A DNA stretch of 64,000 nucleotides from Porticoccaceae bacterium LTM1 (lineage in GTDB: Bacteria; Pseudomonadota; Gammaproteobacteria; Pseudomonadales; Porticoccaceae), in the NCBI GenBank assembly GCA_030252795.1, contig CP127080.1, positions 2,869,501 through 2,933,500 on the forward strand, written 5' to 3'. Shown one piece after another: positions 55,620-63,509 of this stretch; position 1 is the stretch's first letter, and each line of letters begins with the position of its first letter. The notes beneath the pieces were generated by a model. It saw nothing but the letters and a program-made list of their open reading frames with translations, ran no database searches and was not told where the DNA came from. A program made the position numbers and the translations under genes.

Positions 55620-56174
55620 ATGACTAGTGCATTTAGTGAATCCGGCATTTTTTTAATCCAGACCTTTGGCGGTCTGTACCTCTACATCATGCTTTTTAGA
55701 TTGCTGCTACCGTTGGTGAGAGCAGACTTCTACAATCCACTCTCGCAATTTGTGGTCAAGGCAACCCAATACCCGCTGACGCCGATTCGCAAAATTCTGC
55801 CCACAGTAGGGCGACTCGACTTGGCCTGCCTGGTACTGGCGATTGTTATTCAATGGGCCATACTCTGTGCGATCTACGCAATGGCGGGTGCTCCATTCAC
55901 CATCCTGGGTCTGTTGATTCCGAGTCCCTTTCTGCTGGCAACAAAGCTGCTCAATATCTTTTTCTACGGCATTATCGGCAGCATTATCATCAGCTGGGTA
56001 GCACCCTATAGCCACCATCCGGCGGTCTCGTTGATTCGGCAAGTTACCGAACCGGTAATGGCGCCATTTCGCAAAATACTGCCACCGATGGGGGGACTGG
56101 ATCTCTCTCCAATGTTGGCCATGGCCGCCATCTATGTCTGTCAAATTTTCCTTCGGAATTTGATGGGCGGTTAG
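55620..56174 (+). CDS. yggT: YggT family membrane protein
   Basis: A 184-residue inner-membrane protein with two copies of the YggT unit (hydrophobic helices before each LVRADFYNPLSQFVVKATQ/LIRQVTEPVMAPFRKILP element). The typical motif P-R-ILPP-GGLDLSP is seen near the end, and PIRKILPTVGRLDL in the first copy. Function not established; often found beside proC/yggS. Confidence 0.9.
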   Translation: MTSAFSESGIFLIQTFGGLYLYIMLFRLLLPLVRADFYNPLSQFVVKATQYPLTPIRKILPTVGRLDLACLVLAIVIQWAILCAIYAMAGAPFTILGLLIPSPFLLATKLLNIFFYGIIGSIIISWVAPYSHHPAVSLIRQVTEPVMAPFRKILPPMGGLDLSPMLAMAAIYVCQIFLRNLMGG

Positions 56175-56250
56175 ACGCTGCAATATTGTGCTGCCTGAGT
56201 ACCACACATAGACTTGCCAACTGAATCGAATTTATCAACGCGGTCACATT

Positions 56251-57432
56251 ATGCCCGACAATGCCAATAACAATTGGCCCGCCGACTCCGTAGGTCTGGT
56301 TGAGCCTTTTCAGATTACCTTTGAAGAGCCGCTGGAGCTTGCCTGCGGCCGCTTCCTTGGGCCCTATCAGCTGAGCGTGGAAACTTATGGCCAGCTCAAT
56401 GCCAACAAGTCCAACGCCATCCTGATTTGCCACGCCCTGTCTGGCCATCATCACGCGGCGGGTTATCACAGTGCCGATGATCAGAAACCGGGCTGGTGGG
56501 ACGACTATATCGGCCCCGGCAAACCCATCGATACCTCGCGCTTTTTTGTAGTGGCGCTCAACAACCTGGGTGGTTGCCATGGAAGTACCGGCCCCACCAG
56601 CATCAACCCAGCTACAGAAAAACCCTGGGGGCCGGGCTTTCCGCCGATGAGAGTGCGCGACTGGGTGAACAGTCAGGCCAAATTGGCCGATCACCTCGGT
56701 ATCAAGCAGTGGGCAGCAGTAATTGGCGGCAGCCTCGGCGGTATGCAGGCGATGCGCTGGGCGCTGCTCTACCCGGAACGGGTTCGTCACTGTGTGGTGA
56801 TTGCTTCAGCCATGAAACTCACGGCCCAAAATATTGCTTTTAACGAGCTGGCCCGCCGTGCCATCAAATCAGACCCGGACTTTATGGATGGCGACTACCT
56901 CAACCAGCAAACCGCCCCCAAACGCGGCTTGGCACTGGCTCGTATGATCGGTCACGTCACCTATCTGTCGGATGAACTGATGGGCGCACGATTCGGCCGT
57001 GAACTGCGCACCGGCAGCTTTCAGCAGTCGTCCGAGCCTGTGGAATTTCAGGTGGAGAGCTATTTGCGTTACCAAGGTGACAAATTCTCAGGCCTGTTTG
57101 ATGCCAACACCTACTTGTTGATGACCAAAGCGCTTGACTACTTTGATCTTGCGCGTGATTTTGAAGGCGATGCCATCGCAGCCTTCCAGCAGGCGCTGTG
57201 TAAATTCCTGGTGGTTTCGTTTTCCAGCGACTGGCGCTTTTCGCCGGAGCGCTCCCGTGAATTGGTGGACGCCCTGATGGCCGCTAATCGCGATGTCAGC
57301 TACGCCGAGATTGAATCACCCCACGGCCATGACGCTTTCCTGCTTCCGAATGAGCGCTATCAGGCGGTATTTGGCGGCTACCTGAAACGCGTCGCCAACG
57401 AACTGGAACAGGAGGCCAACGGTGCGCTTTGA
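56251..57432 (+). CDS. metX: Homoserine O-acyltransferase MetX
   Basis: A 393-residue alpha/beta-hydrolase-fold enzyme. Nucleophile S161 in [12 protein letters not shown], oxyanion region [14 protein letters not shown], catalytic Asp near [13 protein letters not shown] and His in [10 protein letters not shown]. It transfers an acyl group (acetyl, or succinyl in many Pseudomonas-type MetX) to homoserine for methionine synthesis; the donor cannot be decided here. It overlaps metW by 11 bases. Confidence 0.93.
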   Translation: MPDNANNNWPADSVGLVEPFQITFEEPLELACGRFLGPYQLSVETYGQLNANKSNAILICHALSGHHHAAGYHSADDQKPGWWDDYIGPGKPIDTSRFFVVALNNLGGCHGSTGPTSINPATEKPWGPGFPPMRVRDWVNSQAKLADHLGIKQWAAVIGGSLGGMQAMRWALLYPERVRHCVVIASAMKLTAQNIAFNELARRAIKSDPDFMDGDYLNQQTAPKRGLALARMIGHVTYLSDELMGARFGRELRTGSFQQSSEPVEFQVESYLRYQGDKFSGLFDANTYLLMTKALDYFDLARDFEGDAIAAFQQALCKFLVVSFSSDWRFSPERSRELVDALMAANRDVSYAEIESPHGHDAFLLPNERYQAVFGGYLKRVANELEQEANGAL

Positions 57433-58012
57433 TCACGATATTCTGACCCAATGGATTGCACCCCAAAGCCGGGTTCTCGACCTGGGATGTGGTGATGGCT
57501 CACTGCTCAGCCACCTCAAAACCGAACGCCAGATTGAAGGCTATGGGCTGGAAATCGACCACGATGCCATCACTGCCTGTATTGAAAATGGCGTCAATGT
57601 TGTGGAAACCGACCTGAACAAGGGCCTTAAGAACTTCAGTGATGGCAGCTTTGACACTGTGGTAATGACCCAGGCCCTGCAGGTGATGCGCTACCCGCAT
57701 ATGGTGCTGGAGGAGATGCTGCGAGTGGGCAATGAGTGCATTGTCACTTTCCCGAACTTTGCCAACTGGCGCGCCCGCTTCTACCTGATGTTTCATGGCA
57801 AAATGCCGGTGACCAAACAGCTTAGCTGGCAGTGGTACGACACTCCAAACATTCACTTCTGTACCATTACTGACTTCGAGAACCTATGCCGGGATATGGA
57901 TATTCGCATCATGGATCGAGTGATAGTGGCCGAACGAAACCCCGACAGGCAGCTCAAAGGGTTATGGCCTAACCTTTTTGGTGATACAGCCATTTACCAT
58001 CTCAGTAAATAA
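57422..58012 (+). CDS. metW: Methionine biosynthesis protein MetW
   Basis: A 196-residue SAM-methyltransferase-fold protein with a GTG start inside the end of metX. Motifs: [83 protein letters not shown]. MetW is needed with MetX in this group, and probably forms a complex with it; no separate methyl transfer reaction is known. Confidence 0.93.
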   Translation: MRFDHDILTQWIAPQSRVLDLGCGDGSLLSHLKTERQIEGYGLEIDHDAITACIENGVNVVETDLNKGLKNFSDGSFDTVVMTQALQVMRYPHMVLEEMLRVGNECIVTFPNFANWRARFYLMFHGKMPVTKQLSWQWYDTPNIHFCTITDFENLCRDMDIRIMDRVIVAERNPDRQLKGLWPNLFGDTAIYHLSK

Positions 58013-58030
58013 GGCCGTGACAAGGAGCCC

Positions 58031-58471
58031 ATGATGAAAACACTGATTACTCTGTTGACCGCGCTAGTGCTCTCCACAAGCGCCATGGCGGACAAACCCT
58101 TTAAAGTTCTTGGCGATAACAAGGTCTATTACAGCGCCTTTAACAGCAGCTTTATTGACCCCAAAATAGCCAGTGAAAACAACATTGTACGCGGTGCTGA
58201 TCGGGGTCTGATCAATATCGCTGTGGTTCCAAATGACAAGGAATCCGGCGGCATTACTGCACTGGTCAAAGGCACCGTCACAAATATTATCCAGCAATCA
58301 CAAAAGCTGGACTTTTTCGAAGTGCGGGAAGGCGACGTGGTTTACTATCTTGCCTCGTTCAAGTTTGATCACGAGGACAGCCTAACCTTCAAGATTGAAG
58401 TTAAAGCTGACCCCAACAAACCTTCGGAAACACTGACCTTCCGCAAAACTTTTTACGAAGACGGCAAATAA
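58031..58471 (+). CDS. Secreted DUF4426 protein
   Basis: A 146-residue protein with a Sec signal peptide (about 1-21, SAMA-DK). The ATG at 58031 has AAGGAG seven bases upstream; the next codon is also ATG. The domain has VYYSAFNSSFIDPKIA, the GLINIAV strand and FKIEVKADP, matching DUF4426 proteins found next to metW/rdgB in Pseudomonas relatives. Periplasmic, function unknown. Confidence 0.85.
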   Translation: MMKTLITLLTALVLSTSAMADKPFKVLGDNKVYYSAFNSSFIDPKIASENNIVRGADRGLINIAVVPNDKESGGITALVKGTVTNIIQQSQKLDFFEVREGDVVYYLASFKFDHEDSLTFKIEVKADPNKPSETLTFRKTFYEDGK

Positions 58472-58477
58472 CCTGAT

Positions 58478-59077
58478 ATGACAACACACACCAAGGTGGT
58501 GCTTGCCAGTGGCAACACCGGCAAACTGAACGAATTCAATCACCTACTGGCCGACTGCGGATTTGAAGTGCTTCCCCAGTCGGCTTTTTCTGTGCCCGAT
58601 GTAGCCGAAACCGGTCGTACCTTTGTGGAAAACGCCATTATTAAAGCCCGTAACGCCTCCCACTATGCTGGGCTGCCTGCCATTGCCGACGACTCAGGGC
58701 TGGAAGTGGATATTCTCAAAGGCGCTCCCGGCATCTACTCGGCGCGCTTTTCAGGAGAAGACGCCACCGACCAGAAGAACAACGCGAAGTTGCTGGGCCT
58801 GCTCAAGGACGTCTCCGAAGAACAGCGCACTGCGCGCTTTCAGTGCGTGCTTGTCTACCTGCGCCATCCGGATGACCCGACACCGTTAATCTGCCAGGGG
58901 AGCTGGGAGGGACGAATTCTCACCGAACCGCGCGGCGAAAATGGTTTTGGTTACGACCCGCTATTTCTGGTGCCAGAACATAACTGTGCCAGTGCCGAAC
59001 TTCCCAAAGAGGTTAAAAACCGTATCAGTCATCGTGGCAAAGCTATGGCTAAGTTATTGGACGCTTTGAGAAGCTGA
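58478..59077 (+). CDS. rdgB: XTP/dITP diphosphatase (non-canonical purine NTPase)
   Basis: A 199-residue Ham1/RdgB family enzyme. Motifs: [78 protein letters not shown]. It removes XTP, ITP and dITP from the nucleotide pool. Close to the DUF4426 gene (six bases), so in the metX-metW operon or just after it. A foldback element follows the stop. Confidence 0.94.
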   Translation: MTTHTKVVLASGNTGKLNEFNHLLADCGFEVLPQSAFSVPDVAETGRTFVENAIIKARNASHYAGLPAIADDSGLEVDILKGAPGIYSARFSGEDATDQKNNAKLLGLLKDVSEEQRTARFQCVLVYLRHPDDPTPLICQGSWEGRILTEPRGENGFGYDPLFLVPEHNCASAELPKEVKNRISHRGKAMAKLLDALRS

Positions 59078-59096
59078 TAGTTTTTACTTCGAATCC

Positions 59097-59200
59097 GTGG
59101 ATGGGGAATAGCTTGCTGTGACACGTCGTAGACCCTTCCATGGGGACTCGAGGCCAGCATCCATGCTGGCCACGGTCACTGCAAGCTATTCCCCATCCAC
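59097..59200. repeat. MITE-like foldback element after rdgB
   Basis: Outer arms 59097-59122 and 59175-59200 pair over 26 bases with one mismatch; the outermost 20 are perfect (GTGGATGGGGAATAGCTTGC). The loop carries a second perfect hairpin, GGCCAGCAT (59152-59160) with ATGCTGGCC (59163-59171). No reading frame and no target duplication obvious. Total 104 bases. Confidence 0.75.
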
Positions 59201-59262
59201 TCAGTAAATCCATTATCTGAGAATTAGCTATATTTGATAGAAGCAATTTGCGGAATAACAAT

Positions 59263-59886
59263 ATGTCTACAAAACCTCACCTTCCTGTGGTTTTGCTTTG
59301 CTTGTATTTAGTTGCGTGGCTGATTGCTGCAATTAACCCTTTGCACCGTGGCGACTGGCTGCTGGAAAACTTATTGCCAGCAGTATTTATCCCGATCTTT
59401 ATTTTTACCTACCGCAAATTTCAGTTTTCAAATACAGGTTATTTACTGCTGTTTTTATTTATGCTCTGCCACGCTCTTGGCGCGCATTACACTTACGCCG
59501 AAGTCCCCTACGATCAGTGGAGCAAGGATTGGCTGGGTTTTAGTATCAATGATTTATTTGGTTTTGAACGCAATCATTACGACCGGCTAATTCACTTCAC
59601 TTACGGATTGTTTCTGGTGCTGCCATACCGTGAGTGGCTGACCTGGATAATGTCAGCCTCACCACGGGCCAGCTGGTGGTTATCACTGGAATTTATCATT
59701 GCCAGTTCCGCAGTCTACGAATTGATTGAATGGGCTGCTGCGTTAGTTTTTGGCGGCGATCTCGGCATGGCATTTCTGGGCATTCAGGGCGATATCTGGG
59801 ATGCGCATTGGGATATGATGCTGGCCGCATTGGGCGCACTGATAACTCTGTCGGTTGCGCCACTCCTTCAACGGACAAAACCATAA
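59263..59886 (+). CDS. DUF2238 (YjdF-like) membrane protein
   Basis: A 207-residue inner-membrane protein with about six hydrophobic helices. The ATG at 59263 is used; the open frame needs a TTG to start earlier. Motifs: LCHALGAHYTYAEVPYDQW, ERNHYDRLIHFTYGLFLVLPYRE, EFIIASSAVYELIEWAAALVFGG and IQGDIWDAHWDMMLAALGAL. These are typical of the DUF2238/YjdF family, whose function is unknown. It lies between rdgB and hemW. Confidence 0.87.
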   Translation: MSTKPHLPVVLLCLYLVAWLIAAINPLHRGDWLLENLLPAVFIPIFIFTYRKFQFSNTGYLLLFLFMLCHALGAHYTYAEVPYDQWSKDWLGFSINDLFGFERNHYDRLIHFTYGLFLVLPYREWLTWIMSASPRASWWLSLEFIIASSAVYELIEWAAALVFGGDLGMAFLGIQGDIWDAHWDMMLAALGALITLSVAPLLQRTKP

Positions 59887-59928
59887 AATCCCTCATTCCA
59901 CTTCCCCACTGGCTGTATACTACTCGCC

Positions 59929-61074
59929 ATGTCCAAGCTCACCCTGCCTCCGCTGTCTCTGTACGTACACATTCCCTGGTGTGTGCGTAAATGCCCCTAT
60001 TGCGACTTTAACTCCCATACCTCCAATGGCGAGCTGCCGGAAGCCGACTACGTGGCAGCGATTATTCGTGATTTAAGTAACGACAGCAGCTACGTGCAGG
60101 ACCGCAATCTCCAGTCGATTTTTTTTGGCGGTGGCACCCCCAGCCTGTTTTCGCCCAAAGCGATAGAGCAGATTCTCAACGCCGCCGATCAGCAGATCGG
60201 TTTTGTCGACGACATCGAAATTACCCTCGAAGCAAATCCCGGTACGTTTGAACAGGAGAAATTTCGCGGTTATCGCAGCGCAGGGGTCAATCGCCTGTCG
60301 ATCGGCATTCAGAGTTTTGATGACCTGTTTTTGCAGCAGCTCGGCCGCATTCATAACTCTCGCGAAGCTCATACCGTGGCCAGCATGGCGCGCGCCGCCG
60401 GGTTTGATAACTTCAACCTCGACCTGATGCACGGCCTGCCCGGCCAGTCACTGGAAGATGCGCTCAACGACCTGCGCCAAGCTATTGCCCTGGAGCCTAT
60501 GCACTTGAGCTGGTACCAACTCACCATCGAGCCGAATACTGCGTTTTACCGCAATCCGCCTGACCTGCCGGACGACCCGATACTGGAAGCGATATTTGAA
60601 CAGGGCCAACAACTACTGGCCGATAGCGGCTTCAGGCAATACGAAGTCTCTGCCTACGCTCGTGACGGACAGGCTTCGTTGCACAATCTCAACTACTGGG
60701 AGTTTGGCGATTACCTTGGTATAGGCGCTGGCGCTCACGGCAAAATCACTCTGCCAGAAAAACAACAGATCATTCGTACCCGTAAAACCCGCACTCCGCA
60801 GGACTACCTGGCGAGAGAGAATGACTACAATGCCGCCATCGACATCATCGCCGACGATGAATTGCCGCTGGAATTCCTGATGAATGCCCTGCGACTTAAC
60901 AAGGGTGTGCCAAATCACTACTTCACCGAGCGAACCGGTAAAGAGCTGGAGATTATCAGGGAGCCGTTGAAAGCCATGCAACAAAGGCAGCTAATGGCAA
61001 ACGACGACCAACGCCTGCAACCCACCCCATTGGGGCACCGCTTTCTCAACACCCTGCTGGAAGAGTTTTCCTGA
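59929..61074 (+). CDS. hemW: Heme chaperone HemW (radical SAM)
   Basis: A 381-residue radical SAM protein. The 4Fe-4S motif is C18-x3-C22-x2-C25 in WCVRKCPYCDFNSH, followed by FFGGGTPSLF and IGIQSFDD. The HNxxYW motif that marks HemW (versus HemN) is present in LHNLNYWEFGDYLGIGAGAH. Known role: inserts heme into respiratory proteins; it lacks coproporphyrinogen dehydrogenase activity. The hemW-rdgB closeness is common in gammaproteobacteria. Confidence 0.93.
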   Translation: MSKLTLPPLSLYVHIPWCVRKCPYCDFNSHTSNGELPEADYVAAIIRDLSNDSSYVQDRNLQSIFFGGGTPSLFSPKAIEQILNAADQQIGFVDDIEITLEANPGTFEQEKFRGYRSAGVNRLSIGIQSFDDLFLQQLGRIHNSREAHTVASMARAAGFDNFNLDLMHGLPGQSLEDALNDLRQAIALEPMHLSWYQLTIEPNTAFYRNPPDLPDDPILEAIFEQGQQLLADSGFRQYEVSAYARDGQASLHNLNYWEFGDYLGIGAGAHGKITLPEKQQIIRTRKTRTPQDYLARENDYNAAIDIIADDELPLEFLMNALRLNKGVPNHYFTERTGKELEIIREPLKAMQQRQLMANDDQRLQPTPLGHRFLNTLLEEFS

Positions 61075-61198
61075 CAGTCACAGACCTACCAAGCTGATAC
61101 TTATCAGCCTGAGCAAATACTTGTCATCCTGAGCGCAGCTAAGGATCCGACTGCATTCGTCACTAAGTTACTTGGAGTTACTTTGGTGCTCATAGTCC

Positions 61199-61273
61199 GC
61201 CCTTGCCTGACCGGAACAGGCCTGCCCTCATATACCCACAAATCGGGCAAACCTGTTCCGGTCAGGCATGGGC
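61199..61273. repeat. 22-bp inverted repeat in copy 1
   Basis: Arms 61199-61220 and 61252-61273, one mismatch (61203 against 61269). They sit inside an outer pair related to the GTCATCCTGAG foldback (61122-61147 and 61291-61315). One base pair differs from copy 2 on both arms at once (G-C here, T-A there). Confidence 0.85.
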
Positions 61274-61331
61274 TCAGTCTGTGCGATGAGAACCTTCGCT
61301 ACGTCCAGGATGACAATGTGCTTTTTTACGC

Positions 61332-61362
61332 AAAAAAAAGCCCCGCTGAAAACCAGCGGGGC
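61332..61362 (-). terminator. Terminator of small-peptide gene, copy 1
   Basis: Perfect 9-bp stem GCCCCGCTG/CAGCGGGGC (61340-61348, 61354-61362), followed on the minus strand by eight U. Reads from the gene at 61414-61503. Confidence 0.85.
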
Positions 61363-61413
61363 AACGAGTTGTGAAAATCACATCAAGGGGGTAGGTAAAT
61401 CGTCGAGCAAACG

Positions 61414-61503
61414 TTACTGGGAAAGACGAGCCGTTTTCAGATCGTCCGCAGCAATTGCGGAAACCAGCAGACCGGTAACAGTAAAAGCAGCAATCATAAT
61501 CAT
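61414..61503 (-). CDS. Small hydrophobic secreted/membrane peptide, copy 1
   Basis: A 29-residue frame. GGAG lies seven bases before the ATG (CTTTGGAGAACCGACATG). The product has a hydrophobic segment (MIMIAAFTVTGLLVSAIAA) with an AIA-A signal-peptidase-like end and a polar tail DDLKTARLSQ. A CATAAT -10-like hexamer is upstream near 61550, and a strong terminator follows 50 bases after the stop, so the unit looks like a complete small transcript of about 200 bases. The second copy (61914-62003) keeps the frame with few changes. No known family recognised. Confidence 0.6.
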   Translation of the reverse strand: MIMIAAFTVTGLLVSAIAADDLKTARLSQ

Positions 61504-61695
61504 GTCGGTTCTCCAAAGTGGCTGTCGCCGTAACGTTGATGGGTGCCATTATGGAGAAGTGCAATGTTAAGTAGGGTGCTGGAAGGGTAAAGATTGGTAA
61601 AGCAGATTTGCAATCCTGAGCAGATACTTGTCATCCTGAGCGCAGCGAAGGATCCTGCTGCGTTCGTCAGTAAGTTATTTTGGTGCTTATAGTCC

Positions 61696-61770
61696 GCCCA
61701 TGCCTTACCGGAACAGGCCCGCCCTCATATACCCACAAATCGGGCAAACCTGTTCCGGTAAGGCATGGGC
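61696..61770. repeat. 22-bp perfect inverted repeat in copy 2
   Basis: Arms 61696-61717 and 61749-61770 pair without mismatch. Relative to copy 1, position 61706 (T) and its partner 61760 (A) have both changed, keeping the pair. Confidence 0.85.
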
Positions 61771-61831
61771 TCAGCCTGTGCCAAAAAATTCTTCCCTGCG
61801 CTCAGGATGATACAAACATTTTTTCAAACGC

Positions 61832-61862
61832 AAAAAAAAGCCCCACTGAAAACCAGCGGGGC
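61832..61862 (-). terminator. Terminator of small-peptide gene, copy 2
   Basis: Same stem as in copy 1, with one changed base (C to T on the minus strand). In a minus-strand transcript this gives a G-U pair, while on the plus strand it would be an A-C mismatch. This supports transcription from the minus strand. Eight U follow. Confidence 0.8.
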
Positions 61863-61913
61863 AAAGAGTTGTGAAAATCACATCAAGGGGGTAGGTAAAT
61901 CGTCGAGCAAACG

Positions 61914-62003
61914 TTACCGGGAAAGACGAGCCGCTTTCAGATCATCCGCAGCAATTGCGGAAACCAGCAGACCGGTAACAGTAAAAGCAGCAATCATAAG
62001 CAT
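61914..62003 (-). CDS. Small hydrophobic secreted/membrane peptide, copy 2
   Basis: A 29-residue paralogue of the 61414-61503 product, with three amino-acid changes (Ile2 to Leu, Thr to Ala and Gln to Arg in the tail, which reads DDLKAARLSR) and one silent change. The ribosome binding site GGAG, the hydrophobic segment and the AIA-A site are kept, and a terminator follows. Conservation of start, frame and stop supports a real gene, but the copies are too recent to prove selection. Confidence 0.6.
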   Translation of the reverse strand: MLMIAAFTVTGLLVSAIAADDLKAARLSR

Positions 62004-62115
62004 GTCGTTTCTCCAAAGTGGCTGTCGCCGTAACGTTGATGGGTGCCATTATGGAGAAGGACAATGTTAAGTAGGGTGGTGAAAGCGTAAAGAACCGTAA
62101 AAGTAGCTCTTTTCC

Positions 62116-62171
62116 TGACCTGACAGGTCGCGACGATTTGTAAGTTATATGAGGAGTGACCTGTCAGGTCA
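62116..62171. repeat. Pair of GACCTG(A/T)CAGGTC palindromes forming a long hairpin
   Basis: Two 13-base palindromes (62117-62129 and 62158-62170) separated by 28 bases. Together with flanking bases they also pair with each other over about 20 of 21 positions. The arm matches the hairpin at 24028-24061. It lies downstream of the ubiI stop. Confidence 0.65.
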
Positions 62172-62257
62172 GTAAAAGTGCGGGCTACTTATACAAAACC
62201 CGCAACACAAGAATCTCCGTCTTTCCCAGATTAAACTGAGATTCCTTACAGTTATTC

Positions 62258-63469
62258 TTACAACCCCATCGCCTGCCTAATCAACTGCTTTTTCAGCGGA
62301 TCAATTTTATTCACCAACGACATGCCCTCATTGCGAAGCACGCGAAGAATCGGCAATTCACTGCCAAACAACTCTTTAAATCCTTTCATTGCAGCCATGG
62401 TCGCCAGGTTGTCCGGTTTGCGGACGCGCTGGTAGCGGTTGAGCACACATAAATCACCCAGCGGCAGGCCGCGTTCGGTAGCGCGTTTTAGTTCGTCCAC
62501 CAGTGCCACTACATCTTTAAAGCCGAGATTTACACCCTGCCCGGCGAGGGGATGAATGGTGTGGGCGGCATCGCCGAGCAGAGCGACATTTGGTTTCACA
62601 TAGTCGCTGGCATGGCGCTGGGTCAGTGGAAAACAGAATCGTTTGGAAACGGTTTTTACATTACCGAGGGTAAATTGGCTGGCGCGGCTGAGAGCAGTGC
62701 AAAATTCGGCATCATCCAAAGCCATCAACTCTTTAGCTTTTATATTGCGCTGAGACCAGACGATGGAAATATGATGTTCGCTTTCACCATTACCATCCGG
62801 TGATTGATTGATTGGCAAAAATGCCAGCGGTCCGTCGGAGCTGAACCACTGCCTCGCCGTAGCACCGTGGGGGTGTTCACATTCAATGGTGGCCACTATG
62901 GCAGAGTGGCCATAGGGATCTTCGTTGAGGGCGAAGTCGCACAGGGTACGTACGCTCGAGCGGGCTCCATCGGCAGCTACCAGTAATAGCGCACTGAGGG
63001 TCTCACCGCTGTCCAGAGTGACTGTTAGCTGCTCACCGTTGCGAGTAACGGATTCTACTTTCGCCGGACAGATAAGTTCGATATTTGAATAATCGGCGAG
63101 CTTGTCCTGCAGGGCGCCAACTATATTGGCGTTTTCCACAATATGGCCGATGCTCTCCTCGCCAATATCGTCACCATCAAATTCGATAAAGCCGGTGCCG
63201 TCGCTATCCCACACCGACATATGGGTGTAGGGCGTTACCCGGCGCTGAGCTATGGTTTGCCATACGCCGATCTCAGCGAGCATTCGCCGCGAGGCTTCAG
63301 TCAGCGCCACCACGCGGGGATCAAACTCCGTGTCTTCAAAGTAGCCTGAAAAGGGGTGAGACTCGATTACCGCTACCGACAGGGTCGGCACTTTTTTTGC
63401 CATCAGTGCCGCAAACGCAGCGCCTACCAAGCCGCCACCGGCAACTACTACATCCACATTTCGAGTCAT
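62258..63469 (-). CDS. ubiI: FAD monooxygenase of ubiquinone synthesis, UbiI/VisC type
   Basis: A 403-residue protein from the ATG at 63469; a long open extension upstream is not used because it overlaps ubiH. FAD-binding GxGxxG (VVVAGGGLVGAAFAALMA), the DG motif VAADGARSSVRTL, and GDAAHTIHPLAGQGVNLGFKD near residue 290. It belongs to the UbiH/UbiF/COQ6 family that hydroxylates the ubiquinone ring. The order pepP-ubiH-ubiI in many gammaproteobacteria makes this second gene UbiI. It follows ubiH after 40 bases on the same strand. Confidence 0.88.
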   Translation of the reverse strand: MTRNVDVVVAGGGLVGAAFAALMAKKVPTLSVAVIESHPFSGYFEDTEFDPRVVALTEASRRMLAEIGVWQTIAQRRVTPYTHMSVWDSDGTGFIEFDGDDIGEESIGHIVENANIVGALQDKLADYSNIELICPAKVESVTRNGEQLTVTLDSGETLSALLLVAADGARSSVRTLCDFALNEDPYGHSAIVATIECEHPHGATARQWFSSDGPLAFLPINQSPDGNGESEHHISIVWSQRNIKAKELMALDDAEFCTALSRASQFTLGNVKTVSKRFCFPLTQRHASDYVKPNVALLGDAAHTIHPLAGQGVNLGFKDVVALVDELKRATERGLPLGDLCVLNRYQRVRKPDNLATMAAMKGFKELFGSELPILRVLRNEGMSLVNKIDPLKKQLIRQAMGL

Positions 63470-63509
63470 CTTTTCGTTCCGAACGAGTACGCGATGCGCA
63501 CTAAAAATA

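Larger units (their letters stand above)
61108..61602. repeat. Tandem duplication, copy 1 (about 500 bp)
   Basis: This block is closely repeated at 61615-62102. Corresponding positions around the small genes are exactly 500 bases apart; near the left end the offset is 507 because of a short indel. It contains the nested foldback, a terminator and the first small-peptide gene. Confidence 0.9.
61615..62102. repeat. Tandem duplication, copy 2 (about 500 bp)
   Basis: Second copy of 61108-61602, with the same order of parts: foldback arm, 22-bp inverted repeat, terminator, small gene, shared upstream region. It is highly similar in the gene half and more diverged in the left half. Confidence 0.9.

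Noticed and set aside
61183-61874. Plus-strand frames of about 60-100 residues in the 61-62 kb repeats
   Set aside because: They run through inverted repeats and terminators and have no ribosome binding sites; the shared sequence between them comes from the DNA duplication.
62072-62100. TAGGGT followed by a CGTAA, resembling the ECF promoter pair
   Set aside because: Spacing and second element do not fit, and no gene follows on the plus strand; it is part of the 500-bp duplication.
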